Part shown: positions 13,233-25,200 of the stretch, one piece after another
Numbering within the stretch: position 1 is the first letter of the stretch
Layout of the letters: each line of letters begins with the position of its first letter
Source of the DNA: Acanthochromis polyacanthus
Taxonomy: Eukaryota; Chordata; Actinopteri; Pomacentridae
Assembly: GCF_021347895.1 (NCBI RefSeq)
Contig: NC_067119.1
Coordinates: 9,002,534 to 9,066,533 of the forward strand
DNA: 64,000 nt
Direction: 5' to 3'
Notes under the pieces: generated by a model
The model's input: the letters and a program-made list of their open reading frames with translations, nothing else
Database searches by the model: none
What the model was told of the DNA's origin: nothing
Made by a program: the position numbers and the translations under genes

Positions 13233-16200
13233 CTGCAGGACACGCACAAAATGCAGTCAGAAAATGTTTTGTTCCGGGGCGTTTTCTGCTTCCGTCACAT
13301 TTTTACTCGCTGTGGGGTCATTTTCACTGCAATATGAAGTCCTGCACATCTATGGAAACACAACAACAAGGACTGGAAGGAGAGAGAACTGTCTGTGCAG
13401 TATTACATGATTATAATGCCATAAGGCGTAGAAATTAAAGTTGGACATCTTTGATAATTTTTTAACTTTTCCAACAGGTGTTAACTATACTAGTAAGAAA
13501 GCGCGGCTCTACACACAGCTATTTTACTAGGTACATTTTTAATTTGTTTGTCCCCTACCTGTTTTGTGTAAACACAGCCTGCAGTTCAACTGAAAAGTTC
13601 CTGAGTTTTCATTCCATAATTGTTGGTAGCTGTGTCACTCATGGCTTCTCAATTGTGACGGTTAGCTCAGATTTTTTTTTATATGTTACATAATCTGGTT
13701 AGTGTAAACTTTCTATTTTTGGCTAGTTTTTAAATGGCAGTAACAGAATGAAGTGATATTACTGAAATGTCGCTTTTTCTAAGTGATCTTTTTTGGCCTT
13801 TTTCGGCTTTATTCGATGGGTGCAGTGGAGGCAGACAGGAAAGGAAGCAGAAGAGTGCACGTCACAGTTAACCGCTTCGAGGAAGTTGAAAACCTGTTGA
13901 TTCTTTCTGTTTGTACAGTTTATGTCTCTGCTAAATAGTGTACTTTTGGTGATTTTCTTAAATAAAAAAAAGATAACATGACTTTTAAAGCCACTGGCAG
14001 GTTTCGGTGTTCAGAAGGTTGAGATCTCATTTTAACACGTGGGCCTTGGACTTTGGTCATTCTGGTCAAAATCTCAACCTTTGTCACTGATTATATGTTA
14101 TTGTCAGTTAGAAGTATGTAGTTAGGGTAGGTTTAACTCAGTCAGTATTAATCGTCGCTGCCTTTGTTTTACTATATTGTTTTATTGATGTCTGTAATGC
14201 TGTATTTTTATTTTTTATTTAACGTGTGGGACAAGCCTAGTGCTAAATCCAGCGTATTTACTGCAACCTTGTGTAAACTTTTATAAGATTGTATGTTGAT
14301 TAATATGCACTGCCCTGTCCAAATAAATAAATAAAATAAAATAAAATAAATAATAACTGTAAGTGTCACAGGCTGGGAGACAAGCCAATCAAACACACCT
14401 GCATGGAAATCAAACTATTTTAAAGCTTTACTGGCACATTAACAGAACATTTTTCTCCAAATTCACCATCAAACACATTAGAAGATCTGATAGGCAAGGC
14501 AAATTCATTTATATAGCACATTTCAACAACGAGGCGATTCAAAGTGCTTTACAAAGACATTAAGACAGGAGATGACAACAAACATTAAAAGAAAAACAAA
14601 AGAAAACATTTATGAAATCATTAAAAAAAAAAGGTCAGAACAGTAAAAAGATCAAAAACAAGAGTAAGAAAACAAGTGCTGTTTAAAATAACTGTCATAA
14701 AATAAGATTTAAAATAACTTAAAATAATTTAATCAAAAGCAGCTGAGAACAGGTACGTCTTCAGAATGTATTTAAATGTGTTAAGAGTTTCAGCTGATCT
14801 ACAGATATATATTATGTATTGATATTAGTTTTATTTAAATGGCTACTTCAAGAACCTTAAACTCAAATCTACCAACGACTGTGGCTGTTTCTGCCTGATA
14901 GTAAATGTATAAATAAGTTCACTGATGAGAACAGTTTTGATCAGTTTATTTCAAATATTCATAGACACTGACTGCAAGCTGCTCATCATTCATCACTAAT
15001 TCTGACCGTCTTTGGCTCATTTCATTCAGACACGCATATTTAGTTCATTACTGTGTAATTTATTGGTTTTATCTTGGTTCTCTGTGTTTGTATTTGGCCA
15101 GGGCAGTCTTGAAAAAGACTTTTGATCTTCATGATGACTTCTTTGTGGCAACTCTCTGAACCCCGAAAACGAAAATAATCAAAGAAATGTAACTTTTGTT
15201 TGCTCTTATGTCTAATTTGTGTCATTACAAATGTCATAGTGCACAGAAGGACATCCGTTAGCCATAGCTGAGCTGTTTCCATAGAGGTGCAGGACTTTAT
15301 ATAGCAGTGAAAAAGTAGCTGACAGTGAGTGAAAATGTGGCAGGAGCAAAACACTAAAAAGGTTGAGTTACTATGAATAGTAACTCCTCAGCCAGCTCTG
15401 ACTGCTCCTGTGGCCTCTGTAACCTTCTAGTGAGCCTTTAACCAGGTACCGTCTAAACAACTGTGCTCTCAGTCACCAGTGTGGGGAGCTCAACTGCTAA
15501 AAGTTAAAAACGTCAGTGAAAATGGGGATACAGAATCCATTTTGAATGTTCACGGAGTTTTATTCACACCTATACTGAACACATTTATCAGAGATGAATG
15601 TAAAAGAGAAAAACTAAATTCCTGGTGGCCAACATCAGAACATGTGCACAATAACAATAAGAAATGCATCACAAAAAGCAAACTGTCACATGGAATAAAG
15701 CCACTGATATCAGCAATTATAGTTTCATTTATAAGCTGATGTGCAGCGGAAGATGGTAAATTTATGAGAAGGTTCGGAGCAGCTAAACTTTTTAATTCTG
15801 GCTTTATCTGGAGCAAAGACTGCAAATTCTGTGCAACAGCGTAAATGTGTGGATTGATCTAACATCTCACTGCCCCTGCACGGACTGTTTCCATCCCAGC
15901 TGTCTTCCATGTTCATCGAGTGACAGAATCGCGATGAATTTTGATCTGGGGTGACGTAAAAGTCACATAAACGACTGGTTTAGATTTTTAGAAACATACC
16001 AAAACTGCATCTGATTTAAGAGCACGTATGGAAGCAGCACAAATCAGAATTGAAAAGATCAGATTTCGTGTGCATTGTTTGTGCTCACGTTGTTGCAAAA
16101 ACCAGATTTAAGTCACATATGAGCAAAGAAAAATCTGATTCGACCCTCTTTGCCTGCAGTCTGAATGTAAACAAATAGAATTCGCCAGTTAAATTGAACT

Positions 16201-19200
16201 AAAACTGAATCCGAGCTGAAACTACACACTCATGTCAGTCAGCGATCGCTTCACACCACAAAATATAAAGGAATAAAAGATTATTAAGCGAAAAAGGACA
16301 GTGTTCAGTAATTTCACTGGTTGAGGGGTAATTTTAGGCATTTTTTAAGTATTAATGTCAGTCTCAATTCCATTTTGAAGCTGGATTTTTTGATTTGTGA
16401 CGATAAATGTGTTATCATCAGTGTGTTTTAAGGAGAACAGCAGCTACTATAGGGTTACGTTCTTTACCTGCGTGACCTCTTTCCTCAGGTTGACGATGCG
16501 GAACCAGTGTCCGAGGCGAGGGAAGTCCTCCAGCTCAGCACTGCGCTCCTCTAAGGCCACTTTGCACTTACAGGACAGCTGGCGGCTGAAGTATTTCACC
16601 AACTTCCCCTGGGAGGGAGAGGGACAAACACAACGAGGAGAGGCTTTTATTATGTTGACCAAACCTTTTGAACATTATTGAACTCCACAGATATCCTCTT
16701 GAAACATTTCATAAAGAAGATTTGGATGCATTCTTGTCAGTTTGTCCTCAACAGGGAATAATTTCATTTTTTTAAAAAAGGCCTCAAAACTAGCATTGCT
16801 GGGAATAGAAAGCTTGAATAGAGATTTTGCTTTTCAGAAATTATATTAATTTTTTTTCTACAACTATGCAGAACGCCTTATTATTTGTCCTGACTCTAAA
16901 AACAAACAGTTTTCAACAACTAACTTGCTTCAGAGCACTCTAATATCAGCAAACAAACTGAACAAGTTGTTGCACAAATGCAGGTATTAATTGACTATGA
17001 TTATAAGTGATGAGAGTAAAGACAATAAAATGATAAAATAGGGCACTGACAAATCCATTTTTAAAGTCATGCTCTATAATCTGTTAAACTGGGGTGTGAG
17101 GAGGTCTTAAAATACATTTTACCACTATTTTACTTGTCACAGGGGCCATAAAAACCTAGCAGCACAGCACTGTGCTGTTATTGTCCTGACAAACAGCTTA
17201 ACACAGCCTCACATGGTGACTGAAGAGTTACAAAAATTCCTGAACAGCTCAGAGAAAATATATGAAAAAAAAACACTCAGTTTCATCATCTAAACCCTTT
17301 TTAGTCCACTGTCACAGCTCAGAGCTAATGGACCTAAAGCTGTGGTCATACTGGACAGAAACATGGAGCTGAAAGAAGAAAACATGCAAAGAAGTGGATA
17401 CAAATCCATAACTTTGGAAATTAAATAAACAAGTAGAGAAATTGCTACACAGTTGGTCTAACTTCTTCTGCAACATATTGTTCAAATGTTACATACATTT
17501 TTGTGCATTTATGGAGGAAGATACATTTCGATGAAAACTTTCCACAGTGAGATTAGTGGATGAAAGACATTAAAGTCAAGTTTTTTTTAAATAGAATTTT
17601 TCTAGTGCTTGATAACATCACACAACATTCACCTCCATTAAAACAGGGCGAATAAAGAAGCCTTTGCTTAATATCGCAAAATGTATTTAAATATATTTTA
17701 CATTCTGAACATTTTATACACTTAAAAGACTCTATAGAATACCATTTTAAACTATATACTATACACAAGAATCTGTGCAACATCAGTGCTAACAGAATAA
17801 CCCTGTGCACTATCATTATGTTCACCATGTGTATCTGAATCCGCATTACTAACACACAGCTCAACAGGTTTGCAGACATAACGCTGAGAATCTGCATCCT
17901 CATAGAAAATAGTCAGGAGAAGAACTGGTGAAAGGGTGGTGTTTCTTACAATTGATTTGAATCCCAAATTCTGAACAGAATCTCTCCCAGAGCAGGTTAA
18001 CTCTACACAGTATCAGTTGCATCCAGACATACCCAGGACTAGGAGCACACAGGTAAGTGCACAGACTTTGCAAGAAGAGATTTCACGCTATAATATGTGA
18101 CACTAAAACAACACACCAACATTGATTATACATTATCCCAAATGTATCCAAGTATGCAAAGTCTGTGCTTTTATTCAACACAATGGTGCACTTTAATTTG
18201 GTCACCTGTCAGTGACGTCATACCCACTGCGAGGAGGAGGAGAAGGAGGTGGCGACAAAGAAGAAGGAGAAGAAGAAAAGGGAGAATAAGAAGAAGACGA
18301 AGAAGAAAAAGAAGAGAAGGAGATGGAGAAGAAGGAGAAGAGGAAGAAGGAGAAGAAAAAGGAGGAGAAAAAGGACTAAACAGAGAAGGCAAAGAAGAAA
18401 AAGGAGGAGAAGAAGGAGAGAAAGATGATGAAGAATAAGGAGGAGAAGATGGAGAAAAAGGAGGAGAAAAAGAACAAGGGAAAGAAAACAGGAAAAGGAG
18501 ATGAAGAAGAGGGAGGAAAAGGAGGAGAAAATGAACGAGAAGAAAAAGAAGGAGAAGGCGGTGAAGGGGAGGCAGAAATAGAAGGTGAAGAACGAGGAAA
18601 AGAAGAGGAGAGGAGGAAAAAGGCGAAGACAGAAAAGGAAGAGAAGTAGACAAAGAAGGAGAAAAAGAAGAGTGACCACAACTTGAATATATGCGACTAA
18701 AATAAATGAAAAAACTCTAGCAGCACAATTTGCTTGTTATCTAGACATGATTTCTGCCTGAATCAGACGGATTTTCAGTGGCAACAGCATTAAAGACAAC
18801 AACTCCCATGATCCCACGCTACTGAACAACTTCACCAAACTATGCCATGCTTTTGTTTCGACTGAGAAAGCCCCAGCAGCAGAAATGACCCACTGTGCAT
18901 TTAGGGAAAGATAAAATGGCTGGTAGAAGTGGAGTTCACTCATGGGTCCACAGTATTCAGTGGCAGGAACATCCTGAGTATTTGGACTTCATGTGACTTA
19001 CTGATGCTGAGACACTAAAAGCACAAGCTGCACCAAAGCAGCAGTCAATAAACATAAAAATAATCTGTTTTATGTGAGCAATATTCAGCATGTCTTCTAT
19101 CTGTCATAATAAAGATTGACCTCCTTTCATGACATCTCTGACATGAAAATCCTTCTTTAAAGGGAAGAGCCTCTGCTGGAAATATTACTGTAAATACAGT

Positions 19201-22200
19201 AAAGTGTAACTGCACCATCAGAATCAAATTTTTTATTTAAATAAATATTTCAATTATTAGATTTTAAACTTTTAAATCATTCCTTTTATTCTCTTATCTG
19301 TTATTACTACTTTTATTTAAATAAATATTTGTTTATTTAAATTATATTTTATTGTTCATTTTATTCTCTTATTATTCTTGGTATTATTTTTTATTCAAAT
19401 ACATATTTATTTAAATAAATATTTGTTTATTTAAAATATTTTTAAACTATATTTTATCATTTATTTTATTCTCTTACCTGTTATTACTGCTGTTATTTTT
19501 ACTGAAATAAATATTTAAATAATTCTTATTAGATTTTTTAAACTATTTATTGTTCATTTTATTCTCTTATCTAGTATTACTACTGTTATTTTTAGTCTTG
19601 TGTTTTCTGGTTTTACCCTCCGTTTCCTTTTATTTCACTTATTGTTTTATTTTGATGGAACAATTTACGATTTTACCCAGTCGTGTTGTATTGATTCATT
19701 TTGCATGTCAATGTTCAATGGTTTTCTTGCACATTCCTTTCCTTTTTTGCCTTATCTGTACATCCCTTTGTAAACTATTATTATATTATTTTCAGCTTTT
19801 AATTCCTTAATTCCTTCTGTTTATTTCTAAGCTATTAATTCTATAAATTCTCTATTTTATGCTTTTTATTTCTAAGCTTTTTGTTAATCTACTGCTTTGT
19901 TGTTGCTTTTTTCTATGACAGGAGCAACATTAGATAACATCAGTCCACAGCCAGTCGTCTCCTCCGTCAGTTTGACCTCCATTCCTCACTGACCCAGTGA
20001 GGTGGCCTGAATGACACAACAGTTTGGGTGGATTCAGGCATATTTGGCACAAGGACTAAAAGGACTTCAGATTTATTGCAGAGGTATAGCGCAAAAATGT
20101 ATAGCAACGTGAGGCACATGTTACTTATTACACACGGGCATGTTGTGAAAACAAGGCAGCTTAGGAATCAGGGAAGAAGCCAAAACACGTCGTATATTAA
20201 AACCACCGCATGAAAGAAACATTCCAATATTAAAAGAAGAACTTGACGAAAATGGAGCTATGTGCTATTTCAGGGAGCAATATATTTAATGATTTGTGCA
20301 GCTGAAAACTAAGAAGCTGTGCAAAAACTCTAATGCTCTGATTCATGATGGAGCCATTTGTATCGTGTTAACCTGTGCAGCCAAGCCTGTAATTCTCACA
20401 GAGATACATCTCATTGTGCAACAGCCAGAGCCAGGCAGGATAGTGGACAGTCAAAAACAACGCGAAACTAGATGAAAAACAAAAGGGACGATCAGGACAC
20501 ATTTTTTTTCCACCCAGGCTTCATCCTCACACCGCCAGCAAACAGGACAAGCATGTATCTTTGCTATGGAGTAGGTTTGAGCTGAAACAGTCAGTCTGAT
20601 TCAAAAACGGTGCTGAAACAATGTCCGGGGCCCACAGCGGCTGACGTGATGCTCGAAGACTTAAGGATGATGCATGTGGATGGCCCCATTCCAAACGTAC
20701 ACCTACAAAATGACTGCTAGAAATTAGACAGCGCTGGCCTACATCAGTGCATACCAAAGTAGAAACCAGTGGAGGAGGGACCAGCAAGTCACCTCTGAAT
20801 GCAGAAAAACCCTACAGCAGCTGCCCACGGCTGCGAGCGCTCTGCCTGATAAAGGCGACTGCTCAGTCCACACCTACGGAGAAACACACATCTACCCAGG
20901 CTAAATGTGTCTTACTGTAAGTCTTAGAACACTCATGCAAACATCTACTTAAAAACATCTTTATGTTTTTATTTGTTTGTGAGATAATAAGACTTTATCA
21001 ATCCTAAAGGAAATTCTTGCACTAGATACGGCTCAGAAAAACAAATCACATGAGAAATGTAGTGCCAAAAATTAGAAAAGCAATACAACATATGTACAAT
21101 ACTTTACTGATATAAAATAAGCAAGCTCAATTAAGGTTAGAGTAGAACATTAAAAGTAAAGCTGGTAATTACACTAAGATGAAATAGCACAAGTTAAAGA
21201 AGTATGTGTCAGAGGCGAAGGCATAAGGGCAAAGATCTGAGTACATTTCCCCCCAAAAAAGGTTACTATTTTAGATTTTTAAACAATTGTCAAGCCAATC
21301 GATCATCCAATTTCCAAAAAGTATTGGACAGAACACAGTAAATGTGCTTCATATATTCATGTCCTATTCAGAATAAATTGTAGTCACTTTGATTAACCTC
21401 TGATCGGACACACAAACACCATAATTTCAGCAAAGATCTGTGCAACCCTCCCTTTTGGTTCTAACACCTTAAAGGGGAACTTCAGTTTTTTTCAACCTGG
21501 GGTCCGTTTTCATATGTCATTTCATACATGTGAGTGATGGAGAAATGAATTTTTGACATAGCTCCTGTATTTAGCCAGGCAGGCAGCTTAGCAGCTCAGC
21601 TAGCAGCTCAGCTAGCGAAAAGTATGGGGCAACTTGTCCCCCCCCCCCCCCCCCGCCCCCCCCCCCCCGCATCAAAGTCCGCCCTAACGTGCTTTTTTCC
21701 CCACACTGACCGGCTCGGATAGTGTCAATGAGTGTCCCACTACATACTAGAGATGAGAAGTGAACGAAAACCTCCACATTACTTGGCGATCGCTATTTGT
21801 TGTGGTCTGTATCCAAATCTCGGGACGCTAGAAAACAAATCTCGTTCCGAAATCGCGCGATGGCTCACGCCAAAACACCGGTGGGGGAAAAAAGCTGTTT
21901 GCCACAGGTGAAGAGAGACGAGTGGAGCGATTTGGTGTCGGATTACAGAACAGTTAGTTTTTTCTAAACCTGGTAAAGCTAATGGGTCATCAGTGCGCAT
22001 TTCCGAGTTGTGGCAACAGAATGGGGAGCTACACTTCGTGCAGCTTTCACAGACTACCGTACTCTGAGAAGGAAAAGCTAAAGTTGTGGCTAAATGTTTT
22101 ACAAATGGACCCTGAAACTCCAGTTGATGCACTTCGACGTAAAAACTTCCGTTCACTTCTCATCTCTAGTATGTTGTGGGACACTCGTTGAGACTATCCG

Positions 22201-25200
22201 AGCCGGTCAGTGTGGGGAAAAAAGCACGTTAGGGCAGACTTTGACGCGGGGGGGGACAAGTTGCCCCATACTTTTCGCTAGCTGAGCTGCTAGCTGAGCT
22301 GCCTGCCTGGCTAAATACTGGAGCTATATCAAAAATTCATTTCTCCATAACTGACACGTATGAAATGACATATGAAAACAGACCCCAGGTTGAAAAAAAC
22401 TGAAGTTCCCCTTTAAGGTGTAATTCAGGTTCTGGAGGGAGTTTTGTTAGAAATACAGTCACCCCAAAAAACACACAATGACAACAGAGTATAAATTTTT
22501 AGGAAAAAAAATATATACTGAAGCCTACATAGAGTGTAGCTCATGAATGTTGAAGCGACCAAAACATCGTATCCATTGACGGTTCACAATAATCACAATC
22601 CAGTTCACCAACAGTTCCAAGGATAGAAATGTCTTTTTTCACCCACAACTGGCCGGACATGCAAATCAAACCCAAATCCCCGGGGCAACAAAACAAAACA
22701 AAAAAAACGTCGAGTGCATTCATGAAAATCCTACTGCCCCCTTACAACAAATGTCCAGCGAGACGGTCCGAAGAGCTGGCCGATCCCAGCGTAATGAAGA
22801 TGGAGATATGGACGTGGACGGACATCAACACAGTGGCAGATTGATGACGATGGAAGTCCCGCTGAAGAGAATCCTCAAAAAAAAAAAAAAAAAATAGCCT
22901 ACACGAATGTGCAGGGTAATTACTTAAACAATCCATAATAAGTGTCCAATACATTTACTTCAATAAAGTTGCCATTCTGCCAGTCCTTTCTTGGCTCATA
23001 ACAGGCTGTACACATAACAATACAACATATTATAGATGATCAATGTAACCTTCTGAATTTAAATGCATTCTTCCCTCAACCTCCAGCTGATAATTCAACA
23101 CATTTTACAGTTTAACACGTTACTAGGACTCAGTAACTCACAGTCTCACTGCATGAAACATACACTAGCATTTTACCATACACTCAACAAAGATATAAAT
23201 GCAACACTTTTGCGCACCTGTGCACTAATCATGGTGTCTAATCAGCATCTTGATATGGCACACCTGTGAGGTGGGATGGATTATCTCAGCAAGGGAGACG
23301 TGCTCACTATCACAGATTTAGACAGATTTTTGAACAATATTTGAGAGAAATGGTGATATTGTGTATGTGGAAAAAGTTTTAGATCTTTGAGTTCATCTCA
23401 TAAAAAATGGGAGCAAAGACAAAAGTGTTGCGTTTATATTTTTGTTGAGTGTATGTAGCATCTAACCAGCCAGCGCTGAGTGGCAACCCTTTATTTTACA
23501 CAGTAAATTACTCAGTAGCAACAACATACAGCTCAGTGAACACATAAAACAGTTAACAAACATTATGGAAAACCATTTCATTCCTATCAAAGTTATCCAG
23601 ACTGTTTTTAGACAGACTACGGGTCTCATGTCTTCCGTTTCTAGCTTCATTTTGCTAGCGTTAGCATGCTATGGCAAACCTTCAAGAACACCCATTACTC
23701 ACTGGAATATCGATTTCTACGCGGTTCAAAGGCGTCTGGTGATTCTTATTCTACTTCTGTAACTTCTGTGGTTAACTTCAGTGTCAAAATACCTCATTTA
23801 TGATTTGTTTTCCAAGTAAATCCAGCTCTAGCTCGAGCATGGCATCCACACAGGACTGGGTGCAGCAAGAGAAAGATAAGATAGCGTATTTCGGTAAGAT
23901 AGACACCCCCAGCACTTTCTCGCGCACTAAACAATCCTATCATTTCAATCTTAGGGACAATAATGGCCTTCTACTACCACCATGTGGCCAATTTAAGGTA
24001 CTAATTCTCCTAAGAGAAAAGCCAATTAAGTGACCAACTAAAAATACTGGCTAAACCACATTAATAACCTGAGGTTATCTACCAGGGTTACATGTGCAAA
24101 ACTAAAGATATAACTTTCAGCTGCAAGTGCGAATTGACATGCTAACATATGCTAGCATCATCAATATTGCACCAGTAAGCCACAAACATTAAAATCACCT
24201 GCCTAATATTGTGTAGATTCCCCCTTTGTTGCCAAAACAGCTCTGACCTGTCAGGATATGTACACCATGACCTCTGTGGTGGCTTCTATGGACATTCGGT
24301 CTCGTACACCTTCTTGACTGGAAAGTAAAGAGTTTGGAGGATGTGTCAATGCCTCGGGCTCTTTGCTGTGTTCCTCAAGCTGTTCCTGAGCAGTATTTGC
24401 AGTGTGGTGGGTCACATCGTCCTGCTTGGTCTAGAAAAATGTACATGTAGGCGGTACGTGTCAAAGAAACTCAAGGCTCCCTCGTCGAATGTTGTACTGT
24501 AACGAGATTATCGTGTTATTCACTTCTCCTGTTGGTGATTTTAATATTGTGGCTGTTTGGCCTGCTAAACATCAACATGTTAGCATGCTGATTGGTTCGT
24601 ATTGAACTCACTGCTGTGCCTGAGTGGAGCCGGCCGTTTAGAGTATCTACCTTTTAGCAATATTCAATTTGTTTCTATCATTCGTGGGTAGAAATAACTG
24701 GAAGCCACAAAGATGCTCGAGCAGGGTTACTGACCTGGAGGTAGACCTGGCCCATGAGACAATTTCACGAGGCCCCACACATGTTTAGCATTTACAGTTA
24801 AATGCAGCTAATGGATGCATTTATTTGTTCCCAATTTTGATATTTACACACACTACCACATTCTACGATGTTTTTAAATTTTATTTAGCAAGCTCCACCT
24901 AACTCTACAATTCAGTGTACCTTACACCAAAATGTCTCTTTCTGTGTGATGGAAAGCTGAGTATATTTTATTCTGTCTTCTTCTTGTCTCTTCTGCAAGG
25001 AGAAAGTTCTTGACTTTGGAATGCAGCCACAGCTTTCAAACTACTGGCAGGTGAAGTGAATAACAGTGATCGTCCTGTTACAATCCGATGTTCTGCAGGG
25101 AAACCGTGTGTTGCTAACAAAACCTGGCATGTATGTGGATGTTACTTCGCCTTGTACTACCCACCCAAACATTGTTCCAGACCAAGCACACCCCCTCAAT

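Noticed and set aside
18097..18681. Several open frames rich in Arg/Lys/Glu (plus) or Leu/Phe/Ser (minus)
   Set aside because: They are readings of the polypurine tract; composition alone explains them.
21982..22191. THAP open frame as a host THAP gene
   Set aside because: It lies inside an inverted-repeat element, lacks the C-x2-H half of the finger and has no downstream exons.
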